A stretch of 64,000 nt of DNA from Mangifera indica (GCF_011075055.1 NC_058151.1:13707800-13771799); one strand, 5' to 3'. Shown: positions 11,540 to 24,448, counted from the stretch's first letter. Program-made: numbers and translations. Notes: generated by a model not told the origin, from the letters alone.

Positions 11540-12845
11540 CTGCTCCGATGTGAACTGAATTAATGCCTGCCAAGATATGCAAATGCGAGAATGAAAGGAC
11601 AATATCGATGCAACTTCAGAACTAACAAAACTCAATTCTTGATTTGTCACCTGGAAACCAGCAGCCTTCTCAAAATTGGCTATCTTGTGAACAAAACCAA
11701 AAGCAGAAAAAACCTGAAACAAGTTTTAGACAGATATGATTACATCCTAAAAAACACACAAGATAACAAACGATAGGCCACAAGGTACCACTCCAAACAT
11801 TGATTCAATGGGAGAAGAAAAAAATTCAAATGGATAAGATATAAGTGTAGAATGACACCTGTACATAGATGCGTCAAGATAGACCTTAGAAAGGAGAATG
11901 ATGGGATAAAATTTCCAAACTGTCTCCAACAAAAGAATTTAAATAAGAGACAACCATCCGTGATTCAATTTATCTCAATCAAAATTGACATAATTTAATG
12001 AAGGTGTCAATTATGAGAAGACAAAAAAATATTTATCCAAATGATAAAAGTTGACTGATTAAAAGTTGGAAAGTTATTAATTTAAAAAAAAAATTCTTAT
12101 CAGAAAAGGGAAAAAATAATTCCAACAAGAATGAAGAATACCAACTGTGAAGAACACAAGATTTTGAATTAACCAGCACAACACAGTTTTCAAACAGATT
12201 CACACGGTGTTACATATCAAGCATGACTCCAGCAGTTATCACACACCATGTTTGATCAGAGTATTCTCATGTTTCAAAAGAACATGCTTTAGAAAACAAA
12301 AAGAGAGAAGGAAAAGGAGAGTGATTAGCAGCATGTATGTTATCTTTACTACTGCATTACACAGCATATTGTTCACATTGACACGTGGACAAAACTATGA
12401 AAATAAGCAATGTTTAAAATTCAAGCTTTCAAAGGTATTTCCAAGACCTAATCTAATGTTGTTGGTTGATCAAACATCCTGACAATACAAGGTAAAAAAT
12501 TACAATAACTAAAAGTATAACCGTGATAGATTCCAGACAAACCACAATAAACAACTAGTGCCCTTTGTGAACCATCAAGGACATCACCTGGTTTTAAATA
12601 CTTAATCAGGTCTACATTCCTCATGGATTTGACAGTTCCTTCTAGCTTTATAACACATAGGTCAAGGAAACGATAAATGGACTTGTGGATGTGGCTTTTT
12701 TAAGCCCAATGGAATACCCTTAAACAATTAGTACTTACCAGACGAATAACATCAATGCTCACATCCCCAGTTTTTACAACTTCAATAGTTACTAGTAGAA
12801 TAGCTCCAGGAACATCTCCTGGACTCTTTTTGTTGACAATTTCTC
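11540..12845 (-). pseudogene. Truncated duplicate of PTB gene (exons 2-5 remnants)
   Basis: Tandem duplicate of the PTB block at 15.1-17.4 kb, minus strand. It keeps the 3' part of exon 2 (12739 to about 12845; IVNKKSPGDVPG frame open), all of exon 3 (11651-11713; VFSAFGFVHKIANFEKAAGFQ) and a 27-nt chimeric exon (11540-11566) reading ALIQFTSEQ. In that last exon, the start of exon 4 is joined to the end of exon 5, with a shared TCA(C) at the joint. The 5' end of exon 2 is replaced by the tandem leader units at 12.85-14.9 kb. The protein would lack most of RRM1 and RRM2, so a normal PTB product is impossible. Splice sites at exon 3 are intact. Confidence 0.85.
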
Positions 12846-13236
12846 ATCAACTAAATAAATGGTAAGCAAATGAAGATACTATCCAGTTTCTCATCAACTA
12901 AATGAAAGGTAAACTAACTTAAAGCTAAGGTTGGAGGAAATAACTAAAACGAAAAAGAAGCAGAGAAATGTAGTTCCAAGTAAACTACAAAAAACAGCAC
13001 ATAAAAAATAAATCGGAAAGGAAAGCACAAAGAACGACTTACCAGTGAGCTGAGTGACAATGAGGTGATTCAGACAACGACACAACTCTGAAACTGTTGA
13101 TGACAAGTTGATTGACGCATAAGAAAATGATTGAAACCAGAATGGAAAGGGAAAGGGAATACGAAGAGTGCCGGCTGTGATGTTGAGAGGGAGAGGACGA
13201 GAGATAAAGATAGTTGTTTTTAGGGCTTTGAACGTG

Positions 13237-13278
<42 letters not shown>

Positions 13279-14990
13279 GGTTTAAAAATCGAATCAAATC
13301 GGATTGATCGGTTCAATTGGTTGAACCAGAAACCTGTTCCAAATCTAGTCCAGTTAATTAAAAAATTCATTTTACTATTAAATTGGTTAAATCCGATCAA
13401 AAATTAAGTTTTATTGGATTTGTCTTTTGAATTTTTTAAAATTTTAATTAGCACTTACCAGACGAATAACACTTTCGAGCCCAATGAAATACCTTTAAAC
13501 AATTAGCACTTACCAAACGAATAACATCAATGCTCACATCCTCAGCTTCTACAAGTTCGATAGTTACTAGCAGAACACCTCCAGAAACATCTCCTGAACT
13601 CTTTTTGTTGACAATTTCTCATCAACTAAATGAATGGTAAGCAAAAGAAGATACTATCCAGTTTCTCATCAACTAAATGAATGGTAAATTAACTTAAAGC
13701 TAAGGTTGTGAGGAATAACTAAAACAAAAAAGAAACAGAGAGATGTAGTTCAAAGTAAACTACAAAAAACTGCACATAAAAAACAAATCAGAAAGAAGAG
13801 CACAAAGAACAACTTACCGGTGAGCTGAGTGACAACGAGATAATTCAGACAACGACACAACTTTGAAACTGTTGATGACAAGTTGATTGATGCCTGAGAA
13901 AATGATCGAAACCGAAATGGAAAGGGAAAGGGAAGATGGAGAGTGTCGGTTGTGATGTTGAGAGGGAGAGGACGAAAGATAAAGATGGTTGCTTTTAGGG
14001 CTTTGAACGAATATATATATATACACACACACACACAATGGTTTGAAAACTGAATCAGATCAGATTGATCTGTTCAACTGGTTGAACTAGAAACCCGCTC
14101 CAAATCTGGTCTAGTTAATTAAAAAATTCGTTTTATTATTAAATTGGTTAAAATCGATCAAAAATCATGTTTCATTGTATTTGTCTTTTGAATTTTTTTA
14201 AATTTTAATTAGCACTTACTAGACAAATAACATTTTCGAGCCCAATGGAATACCTTTAAACAATTAGCACTTACTAAACGAATAACATTAATGCTCACAT
14301 CCCCAGCTTCTACAACTTCGATAGTTACTAGCAGAACAACTCTAGAAACATTTCCTAGACTCTTTTTGTTGACAATTTCTCATCAACTAAATGAATAGTA
14401 AACTAACATAAAGTTAAGGTTGTAGGAAATAACTAAAACGAAAAAGACGCAGAGAAACATAGTTCCAAGTAAACTGCAAAAACAACACATAAAAAGCAAA
14501 TCGAAAAGAAGAGTAGAAAGAATGACTTACCGGTGAGCTAAGTCACAATGAGGCGATTCAGATGACGACACAACTGTAAAACTGTTGATGACAAGTTGAT
14601 TGACGCTTGAGGTAATGATCGAAACCAAAATGGAAGGGGAAAGGGAAGACAGAGAGTGTCGGCTGTGATGTTGAGAGGGAGAGGACGAGAGATAAAAATG
14701 GTTGCTTTTAGGGCTTTGAACGAATATATATATATACACACACACACAATGGTTTGAAAACTAAATCAAATCGGATTGATCTATTCAACCTGTTGAACCA
14801 GAAACCCGCTCCAAATCTGATTCAGTTAATTAAAAAATTCGTTTTATTATTAAATTGGTTAAAACCGATCAAAATCATGTTTCATTGGATTTGTCTTTTG
14901 AATTTTTTTAAATTCTAATTATTTTTAAGTAATTTGATTTTTTTAATTAATTTTTGATTGAGTTGGTCAAATCAATTGAACTATAAACCG
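12733..14990 (-). repeat. Three tandem promoter/leader units with PTB exon-2 scraps
   Basis: Three units of about 710-775 bases. The 'acttacc' donor mark lies at 13037, 13812 and 14525. On the minus strand each unit has a (TG)n/TATATATA stretch, then an AAAGCCCTAAAA motif close to the plant telo-box, then a ~200-nt leader ending in a GT donor (ctcactg|gtaagt), then a fragment of PTB exon 2. Units 2 and 3 have an extra 56-bp duplication of the exon-2 donor. The leader looks like a 5' exon of an unrelated gene. The valine/cysteine-rich ORFs in this area come from the CA microsatellite. Confidence 0.75.
13244..13277. repeat. (CA)n microsatellite, unit 1
   Basis: CA dinucleotide tract next to TATATA in the first leader unit. 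Shorter equivalents lie at about 14012-14037 and 14736-14748 in the other two units. Confidence 0.95.
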
Positions 14991-14999
14991 GTGAGACAA

Positions 15000-15546
15000 C
15001 GGATTTAATCACTAATTCGATTTTAAAAAAATTATATATATATATATAAAATGTATATTTATAATTAAAAAATAATAGATGCTAAATATGAGCAATCACT
15101 GGTAGAGATAATTTATGGGATACAGCATAATTTATGCATGGTAGAGAAGTTTCAATAGAAACAAGAATTTGAAAGGGCAAGAAAATTGTCAGTTGCTTCC
15201 AATGAATCTGGACAAAGCATACTCAATGTTTCACTTACAATAAAATATTTGAAAGAATAATTTGATCACTAAACAAGATGTTGCAGTGCAGCATTCACTG
15301 AAATGCTGCCACCACATAAAGCTTAATGTTTTTCACAAAGCTTGGTGACAATTACCAAAAAAAAAAAAAAATCCATAGAGTTTAATTTCAAATAATCAGA
15401 TAGAAACATGCCTACTGATATGAGAACATTTTTTAAATTCACTATGATAATATTACGTAAGATGTACGAACAAGAATTATAGAGTTTCAATAGAATAATT
15501 GAAAATTGATTAAATAACAAAGGCTTCATTAAATACAGTTCACAAA

Positions 15547-15603
<57 letters not shown>

Positions 15604-15859
15604 AGTAACTCAGAGACAAAGTTGTTTGCAAAAACACTAAACTACTCTTAAAAGATTCAAGGAAATTACTATTCTTCTATGACACACATCTGTAATCTTT
15701 TTACCAAGCTTAACTAAGATCCTAGATGACTAAAACACTCACATCAATCAGAAGAACATTGGATGTCAAAAGCAGACAGTAATAATAGTGTAAAAGACTT
15801 AGCATGGTGAACATGATCACACAAAAAATAGTGAAACATCGGATTTTCAGGTTCATTAC
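15000..15859. other. Flank where the PTB 3' exons should be
   Basis: Downstream (minus strand) of PTB exon 5. No sequence resembling RRM3 or RRM4 exons is visible on either strand. It contains a (TA)n tract at 15547-15600 and the homologue of 10783-11520. The PTB gene is therefore truncated here, or its 3' exons lie elsewhere. Confidence 0.6.
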
Positions 15860-18609
15860 CTGCTCCGATGTGACTGAAACTTTATATTCAAGTCTGTGTG
15901 CGCAGAATATGAGATACGCAAGTGGCAGGAGCCAACATGCTCTGGAAGCAAGTACCTGAATTGAAAATACATGACACAACTTAAATGTTTCATTCCAACT
16001 AAATAAATTTCAAAAGTTAATGTGGACAAATTGTTCTGGGCCAGGAAGAATCATTGCATGCCAGGGAATACTCCTCCCATCCAATGCATTCCTTGCCGCA
16101 GATGCAGTCTCCGCATCAGTGAACTGAATTAATGCCTGCCAAGATATGCAAATGTGAGAACGAAAGCACAATATCAATGCAACTTCGGAACTAACAAAAC
16201 TCAATTCTTGATTTCTCACCTGGAAACCAGCAGCCTTCTCAAAAGTGGCTATCTTGTGCACAAAACCAAAAGCAGAAAAAACCTGAAACAAGTTTTAGAC
16301 AGACATGATTACATCCTAAAAAACACACAAGATAACAAACAATAGGCCACAATGTACCACTCCAAACATTGATTCAATGGGAGAAGAAAAAAATCTAAAT
16401 GGATAAGATATAAGTGCAGAATGACACCTGTACATATATGCGTCAGGATAGACCTTAGAAAGGAGTATGACAGACGTGATAACATTTCCAAACTGTCTCC
16501 AACAAAAGAATTTAAATAAGAGACATAACCATCTGTGATTCAATTGATCTCAATCAAAATTGACATAATTTAATCAAGGTGCCAATTATGAGAAGACAAA
16601 AAATATTTATCCAAATGATAAAAGTTGACTGATTAAAAGGTGGAAAACTATTAACAAAAAAAATTCTTATCAGAAAAGGGAAAAAATAATTCCAATAAGA
16701 ATGAATAAAAACCAACTATGAAGAACACAAGATTTTGAATTAACCAACACAACACAGCTTTCAAACTGATTCACATGGTGTTACATATCAAGCATGGCTC
16801 GAGCAGTCATCACACACCATGTTTGATCACAGTATTCTCCACCACCATTTCCAATGTTTCAAAAGAAGATGCTTAGGAAAACAACAAGAGAGAGAAAAGG
16901 AAAAGGAGAGTGATTAGAAGCAGGTATGATATCTTTCCTACTGCATTACACAGCACATTGTTCACGTCATAGTTTTGCCCACGCGTCATTGGAAAAATTA
17001 AACTTCAATGCTTAAAATTCAAGCTTTCAAAGGTATTTCCAAGACCTAATCTAATGTTGTCGGTGGATGAATCATCCTGACAATATGAAGTAAAAAATTA
17101 CAATAACTAAAAGTATAAACTGTGTTAGATTCCAGACAAACCACAATAAACAACTAGTGCCCTTTGTGAACCATCTAAGACATCACCTAGTTTTAAATAC
17201 CTAACCAGGTCAACATTCCTCATGGATTTGGCAGTTCTTTCAAGCTTTATAACACATAGATCATGGAAACAATAAATGGACTAGTAAATGTGACATTTTT
17301 GAGCCCAATGGAATACCTTTAAACAATTAGCACTTACCAGGTGAATAACATTAATGCTCACATCCCCAGCTTTTACACCTTCAATAGTTACTAGTAGAAC
17401 ATTTCCAGGAACATCTCTTGGACCCTTGTTGTTGACAATCTCATGTCTATTTGAATACTGAATATACACAGTTTTACCACGAACCTGTGCAGGTTCTGAT
17501 GACGAAGCATAATATGAAACCATTGAAATAGCTTGATTTAAATCTGCCTGCAAAAAGTTACTACTTCAATCAACTTATCAAAATAATTATTTTAAATGCA
17601 AATCGATAATATTCGACAACCCAAGAAGTAGTAGGCAATTAATAAAAGCTTTGGTAAAACTAGGCACGTTGGTGCCAGTCCAACTTAATTTGAATTCTCA
17701 TTCAAAAACTACTCAAATCCCAAGCTGTTGTGGCCCACTACATAAATAATATTCCTCCATAACACCCTATACTGGGCAATAGTTTACATAAATTGTTTAA
17801 AGGTCAGATCTCCGTATCACTACTTTTACAATTGAAATGTTTGAACTGCCTTCTTGAATTTATCTCTACTATCACTACTTTTACAATTGAAATGTTTGAA
17901 CTGCCTTCTTGAATTTATCTCTAGCAAGTGAATTGATCGATTGTTCTGCAATGGAACACCAAATGGCAACATTGGCTAGGACTCAACCATCTCAGTCAAC
18001 CTCCCATTTACTCATTCCGAACCAGCCCCACCCCTACATTCTCACTTCTTAATTAGTCATTCCATGTATCTCACACGTCCACTTTACCTCCTCATTCAAT
18101 AACATGCATTTTAGGAACAGGTCGTTTTCCACTGCCCTCAACTTCATAGTATAATCTAAAAATCGATACCTCATCATTCAAGTATATTATCAAACAATAC
18201 AAAAGCAAAACTACATCGTTTTATCAAGTTTTGCTTCAAAATCAAACCATAAAACTTTAACTTGACCCTCATTCTCTAGTTAATTTTACTAGAACAGCAA
18301 ATGAATCTACTAATCATATTCAAAATTACAGCATAAATATCTAAATTTACATTTTTCCCGAGTAAAGCTAATAAAAAAGAAATCCAATCTTCAATGAATT
18401 TGAAAGAAAGTAATTGAAGTTCTTATGAATTCGACGAAGGCCTGGTTACGATTGGCGCCGACATTGCACTTGGTGTTAACGATCTTATCGAAGGGTTTAC
18501 AGAGCTCAACGAGCTCCTCTTCCGTACACTCCCAGGGAAGGTTCCGGAGATGGAGAACCTTCGATGGGGTCTGAGTGTATCAGAACTGCGGCTGGCTGGA
18601 GGTTGACAT
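15860..18609 (-). pseudogene. Polypyrimidine tract-binding protein (PTB1/2 type), 5' half, disrupted
   Basis: Plant PTB proteins are nuclear/cytoplasmic RNA-binding proteins with four RRMs that control alternative splicing. Five exons are recognisable on the minus strand: 18427-18609 (MSTSSQ..., RNP-like VLHLRNLPWEC), 17338-17547 (ADLNQAISMVSYYASSSEPAQVRGK...), 16220-16282 (VFSAFGFVHKIATFEKAAGFQ), 16062-16135 (ALIQFTDAETASAARNALDG) and 15860-15955 (YLLPEHVGSCHLRISYSAHTDL). Phases join correctly, covering RRM1 and most of RRM2. Lesions: codon 10 is TGA where the other exon-1 copies have CGA or CAA; the intron-1 donor is AT instead of GT; the exon-4 donor is GC; and all exons after number 5 are missing. 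It therefore looks like a pseudogene unless transcription starts elsewhere. Exon 2-5 frames remain open. Confidence 0.85.
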
Positions 18610-20580
18610 CTAGATTTTGAGGACTTTTAGGGTTTGAATTGTGTTTGGTTGTCTAGAAAATTCGGTGATTTGCTCGGGAAATTTTTTTCGCAGAGGTGAC
18701 GAGCTAGTTTTTGTCGGGTGCTGCGGGTGTGGGATTTTATTGGTTAGAAGATATGTTTGTTTCAACAAAATTACTAATTTGGGCTTCCAAAGAAACGGTC
18801 TCTAGCAATAAACTGAGGAGGGTATTATTGGTATTAGGGTCTCTTCAATTTTTTCACTTCTATACTTTCTCATCCTATATTCAGTGTACTTACAAGTGCA
18901 TGGATCTTGAACCGATCGGTATTCACAGTCAACATGATGTAATTAAAATTAAAAATATATTTATTTTAATTAATTTATTAAAAATATTTATCAAATATAT
19001 TTATTAAATAATATTAAATTATAAAAATTTTAACTTTATGTAGTTCGTGTCTTCTTAACTTAACTCACAAATTCGAGTCTACAAAACAATATAATCTAAG
19101 AATTAGTTGTAAGTTTAAGTTTACATGTTTTATCTAAAATAGATATTATCTTTATAACAAATCAAGTTTTACAATAATGTTTTTTTTTTGTATAATATTT
19201 TAGATTTAAAAGGGATGAACATGTAAAATGTGATTAAAAATGATTATAATTTCAATGCAATGATAGTATTAAAGTAAATATGTTTGACCTATTGCACCAA
19301 AAGATTCAGTTAATACAATCAAAACCATATCAATAACCCAAATATAATAGTCAAATCGTATATCAAAAACTTAATTTTTTATATCATATATTGTATAATA
19401 CACTTTTTAAAAAATAAAATAATAAAATAATTGACATATCATTATTTTTTAAAAAAATTATAAAACTTTTAAAGTTTTAAAATTTTTTATATACATTATT
19501 ACTGTAGTATTTTTTTAAAAAAATGTATTAATTTGTATTGATAATATATATTATATTATTTGATATGTATGATATTATATGATACATTTACTATATCGTA
19601 TTAGTTTAATATACCGTATAGTACATATTATTTTTTACTTACATTATATTATATAATAAGATACATATCTTATATAATAAGATACAAACAACTATAAGCA
19701 CAAGTCAATTAGTGAAATTGTTTAAAGTTTTTGTAGCTAATGTACTAAAAAAATAAGTGAGAGTAAAATATAGGCACATAAGAAAAAGAAAATGTATTTA
19801 CTAGTTATATGGTATGCATTTAACTGAATTTTGAGACACTCTTCAAACCAGTTGTAAACTTTATTAAGATAAGGTTCTATATGATTTCAACCCACAAATA
19901 TTCGAATGATAAAAAGGTTATTAAACTCGTGTTTGACTATAAAAATTTAATATTTTTAGGTTTAAGTTTGAGTTTTAAGGTGTTTAATTAGTTAAATTTG
20001 TGAGTTTAAAATTTTTTATACAAAATGATGTCGTTTTAATCAATTTGCATTAAATGATATTGTTTTAATAACGAATTGAGCTCAAAACTCGATTTTTGGA
20101 TGATTTTGGCTTGGTTACAGTATCAAGTTAAATTTAATTAAAGTATAATTCGATACTATAGTTGAACTTGAGTTCAATTTTTCTTAAGTTAAATTGAGTT
20201 TAAACTGGTTTGAGATGATTTTGTCTAAAACAATTTTTATAAATGGTAATAATATTGAATTTATAAAAATTCACCTAAAAAATAAATAATGATGAATTTT
20301 ATAAATTTTTTTAGTAAAAAATTAAAAATATAAATTTACACTATACACAGGTTAAAAATATAAATTTTATTCATAACAATTTTTATAAAAGATAATATTG
20401 TATTTAAAAAAAATCACCAAATCACATGACGATAAAAACCAAAACAATTACATAATTCTATATGAAATTATCCTTTTTATTTGATTTTTTTAGATAATCA
20501 TTATCATTTTAAATGAACTCTAAGTTATCCTTTATAGTTCGAAATAAATTAGAGTTCCTCTTTGCCATAGGTACTCCCCT
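18610..20580. other. Divergent intergenic region between PTB exon 1 and copy B
   Basis: About 2 kb, very AT-rich past 18950. It should contain the PTB promoter (leftward) and the copy-B promoter (rightward). The same stretch recurs at 32.8-33.25, 39.4-42.0 and 51.3-53.9 kb. The last two carry an extra ~570-bp block (41035-41605 and its equivalent near 52960-53545) that is absent here. No gene seen; the 98-codon frame at 18711 is unconvincing. Confidence 0.5.
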
Positions 20581-20586
20581 ACAAAG

Positions 20587-20594
20587 TATATAAA
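20587..20594 (+). promoter_or_regulatory. TATA box of copy B
   Basis: TATATAAA within a block conserved ahead of copies B, C, D, E, F and H, 66 bases before the exon-1 ATG. This spacing fits a short leader. Confidence 0.55.
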
Positions 20595-20652
20595 GATCAT
20601 GCAGGCTAATGAAGAATTAATTTCTACTTCTTTTCATTTTCTTTGGTTGAAG

Positions 20653-21302
20653 ATGGGGAAAAAATAGTTGCAACATCTCACTCTGGACAAGAAAGAGATT
20701 TACCACACAGTAGTTGTTCTACTTAATCAATTTTTAACTCCCATCTAACTATATATATTTTTTTAATTATTTGGTTTTAATCTTTCAGGTTGCTTTGATC
20801 GTGTTTCCAAAACTGTTTTTACTCGTGGCCATTGTACTAGTTGTTTGGGAATCTCCTCTTAGTCACCAGGAGAGAAAGTATATTGGAGCTGCATCTCTAT
20901 TTGTAATAAGTTGTATCACATTAATTTGTTTTCAACTAGCTAAGACAAAGTTGACGAATGCCCTTAAATATTTACGAGAGGTAATATATATTTATTCGTA
21001 TAATTATCTTAGGGTTGACTGACTTCTTTGATTTTAAATAATTTTATTTCTATATGTTTCAGAAGAGCGACATGAAATATCTGAAAAAATATGGTCTTTT
21101 TATGGGATTGTATGGATGGCAATCATTTGCTTCGATGATTATAATTTTAGCCTTTGATTTGTTTACAATAGTTATGTTTGGATTCATAATTAGATTGGAG
21201 GATAGGGATGTAATATATTATAATGCTATGATGGAGATTATTGCTGGAATCCTACATTTTATCCGAGAGGTTGAGTTAAAAATTGATGAAAATCAAGGTT
21301 AG
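20653..21302 (+). pseudogene. Membrane-protein family copy B (subfamily I)
   Basis: Three exons by homology: 20653-20709, 20789-20980 and 21063-21302, with GT-AG borders throughout (aca|gtagtt, gag|gtaata, tttcag). The product would be about 162 residues with four hydrophobic segments (VALIVFPKLFLLVAIVLVV, GAASLFVISCITLICF, FASMIIILAFDLFTIVMFGF, YYNAMMEIIAGILHF) and a charged linker (LAKTKLTNALKYL). Exon 1 has TAG at codon 5 (20665-20667), where relatives have Gln. The C-terminus also stops about 12 codons early. There is no intron between the YLKKYG and YGWQSF parts, unlike subfamily II. Exons 2 and 3 are otherwise clean, so this is a recent loss or a gene with another start. No known family recognised. 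Confidence 0.75.
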
Positions 21303-23610
21303 AGGGATGATAATTCATTTGTTCTTTGTCTCTAGATGATTTGTTTTGTTTTTTGTTTTACTTTGTGTTCAAAGCCATGCGAGGCTTCAAAATGTTCTAC
21401 TCATGATATAAATTTTTAATATTTATTTGTGTTTGTTGATTGAAATATTTCATATTTATTTTTATATAAGTGAAAATTGGAGGATAAAAAAAAAATCTTG
21501 TGAAGAAAATTTTTTTTTTTAATTTTAATGGCATATCATTGTAATTTTTTTATATAATGAACGGTCCAAAAAATTAGTAGTCTTTTTTTAAAAAAAAAAG
21601 TTATATTTTATGACAATTTCTACTTTTTTTTCATAGAATAAACTTTCATTTACTACTGAAAGTGATAGGGGAACAAAAGCTAAACTAATTTCGCAGTACG
21701 ATGGCCTCAATAATAAATGATTCACTTAATAATTTAATAAAAAATAAGATTCTTTATTAAACTGATATTCATGATTTTTCAAAAAATTAAATATTCATTT
21801 ATCATATAATTTATTAAAAATTTTAATTAATATTATTAAAATAAATAAAATTTTATCTTAAATTTCTATTTTAGTTTTTAAAACTTACAATTTTGTTTTC
21901 CAATCACTTCAAATATTGACACTCCATCTATGACAACCTCCCATGTTGACCTTCGATATGTGTGATGAATCAACACAGATTCATTACCACGTTTATCTCT
22001 CGAAGAGTCTTTTCCCGTTGCTTTCATTCTTAATCCTCCGTAAATGTCCTCTTTAATCGGAACACAAGGAAAAATGACAAACTGAATTATTGAACACTCT
22101 GAAAAGCAGTAGACTTTGTTGCCCTAGACGTAGAAAAAACACAAACTGAACAAGAACAGAACTTCCTGCCGGCCGCTGTTTCTATAACAAAGGGAAGAGA
22201 CCCATAGAGAACATCCAAGTGTTCAATAAAACGCCCCAACAGAAAAACAGAGTAAATTTAAAAACTTTACAATTTTATTTCAAGAAGTAGAAACAACTCT
22301 ATTAATAAATGGGATCGGCCCAGTTGAGGAAACAAGAAGATTAAGAAACCCAATTGAGGAAATTAAGAGATTTGGAGGAGACACAGGCGAGTGATGAATG
22401 ATTTGAGGTTCTTGTAGTGTGAAATAATAGAAGAAACCATGGATAGAGAAAGAGGAAAAATGAAATCTTTGTGATGGATGTTGAAATGGGTTCCAAAGAA
22501 AACAAAAATCATAAAGGGATTCTTTGGGTTCAAATTGAATTGAGACTTCGGAGACAGTGCACAAGTATCAAGTTGGTGTTTATCATTGTTGTTGAAAATA
22601 TGATTTTGCTTTTGTATTTTTAGATGTGCAAATAACTTCTCACTACAAATAAAATTTGTATCCTAAATCTCGGGGTTGAATTTGAGTCAAGTTAACTCAA
22701 ATTGAATTGTCAATTTGATTCAAATAAGTTTAGTTTAGACAAGTTTGAGTTTGAACCTAAAGATTTTGTACTATAAAGTTTAAACTCAAGTTTAGAAGAT
22801 ATTCAAACTGTCAACTCATAAATTTAAAAAATTTTGATTCAAATTGGCTAAAACAAAATTATTTTTATTAATATACATCAAACCGATATTATTTTGACTG
22901 ATTTTAGTTTGATTATAAGATAATATAATTAAACTTGCTCTAAACTCGAGCTCAACTATCTTTAAGCCAAATTGAGTTTAAATTGGTTTAAGGTGAACTA
23001 TCGAGTTTAACTCTAATAAGCTAAATCAAATTTAAACTGATTTAAATTAGTTTGAATTCATCCAAATTAAATCAACTTTATCTATGTATGACCACATAAA
23101 GCTCATTTTCCATGGGGATGCGGAATTATTGAATCTAAATCTAAAGGTTATTATTTAAAATTTTCGTTAAAATATCCTATGGCTGTGACTCAAACCAACC
23201 TCTCAAATTCAAATTTGATTAACTATAGTCTAAATTTAATATTTAATGATTAAAAAATTAAAATGATTTTAAATGATTATTTAAATAGTGCAACTAGGTT
23301 ATTGGATCCGTTTTTTAATACCCACATTGATACTATTTATTTAAATATATTAAATTTATTTTTATTAATTACTTAAGCTCAACAATAAACTATGATTCCA
23401 CTCTAATTAATGAAATAATCTAATTTATTATTTAAAAAAGTGATTGGCGATAAAGACCAAGGGCAATTACACAAATCTTCATCAAATTATCTTTTCTATT
23501 TGATTTGTTTAAATCATTATCATTTTGAATGAATTCTAAGTTATCTTTTATAGTTTGAAATAAACTAGAATTTCTCTTTCTCAGAAATATTCTCCTGCAA
23601 AGTATATAAA
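21303..23610. other. Intergenic block with repeated leader-like sequence
   Basis: Between copies B and C. The 21.9-22.6 kb part (recurring at 43.35-44.05 kb and partly at 55.2-55.6 kb) is less AT-rich and looks transcribed. On the minus strand it reads MVSSIISHYKNLKSFITR before stopping, and overlapping frames (22280-22564) are open. It could be the first exon of an unidentified gene facing left; no continuation exon was found. 22.65-23.3 kb is a field of degenerate TTTAAACTCAAGTTT-like repeats. Confidence 0.4.
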
Positions 23611-23668
23611 GAATAAGCAGGCTAATGAAGAACTAATTTCTAGTTTTTCTCACTTTGTTTGGCTGAAG

Positions 23669-24448
23669 ATGGGCGAAGAGCAGCTGCAGCATCTCACTGT
23701 GGACATGAGGAGCGAAATTTGCGCCACAGTACTTACTCTATTTGATCAATTTTAAACTTTTATCTAATTATATTTTTTTATTATTTTTTCTAATTTTTTG
23801 GTTTTAATCTTCCAATTTGTTTTTATTGTTCAACCAAAACTGGGTTTACTCCTGTCCATTGAATTATTAGTTTCACAATCCTCTTATAATCATAAGAAGA
23901 GAGTGTTTGTTGGAGCTGTATTTGCATTTTTAATAAGTTATATTGTATTCATCTGTTTTCAACTAGCCAACAAAGATGACGAATGTCTTTAAATATTTAC
24001 AAGAGGTAGTATAAAGTTTCAGATATCTGGGCAAGTATCAGATATAATCTTTGAAGTTTTATCTAACTAAATTTTGTTTCTGGTTTCAGATGAAAGATTT
24101 GAAAAATCTGAAAAAATGTAATGATTCCAAGGTTATTATATGTTACAAGTATGAATGAATTTGAAATTTAGTAATTTAATTTTATTGTCATTTTAACTTT
24201 TTTTTTTTGTTTTTGTATTTCAGTATTTGTATGACCCTCCTGTCAAAGTGTTTGGATGACAATCATTTCATTCAATAGTTATAATGTTAGCCTTTGATCT
24301 ACGGATAAAATTTATGTTTAAGAATACATAATGGAATCTATGGATATACCCATGTACTATGCTGGGGATTATTAGCGGAATCACGAACTTTGTCGGAGGG
24401 GTTGAGTTAAAAGTTGATGAGCATCAATGTCAAGGGGATGATAATTAA
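23669..24448 (+). pseudogene. Membrane-protein family copy C (subfamily II)
   Basis: Four-exon layout aligned to copy D: 23669-23728, about 23816-24005, 24090-24131 and 24224-24448. Lesions: the intron-1 acceptor is AA (23814-23815) instead of AG; exon 2 has a 2-base deletion in the LAKTK segment (near 23970); exon 4 has TGA for the Trp of VFGWQ (24257-24259) and a TAA replacing the Glu of the DIEW motif. The conserved upstream ATG seen in other copies is AAG here. Clearly dead, but about 90% similar to copy D. Confidence 0.85.

Noticed and set aside
12894..14747. Cys-Val-rich minus-strand ORFs (up to 168 codons)
   Set aside because: The N-terminal part is a translated CA microsatellite. The frames overlap each other and cross a splice donor. 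Treated as leader units instead.
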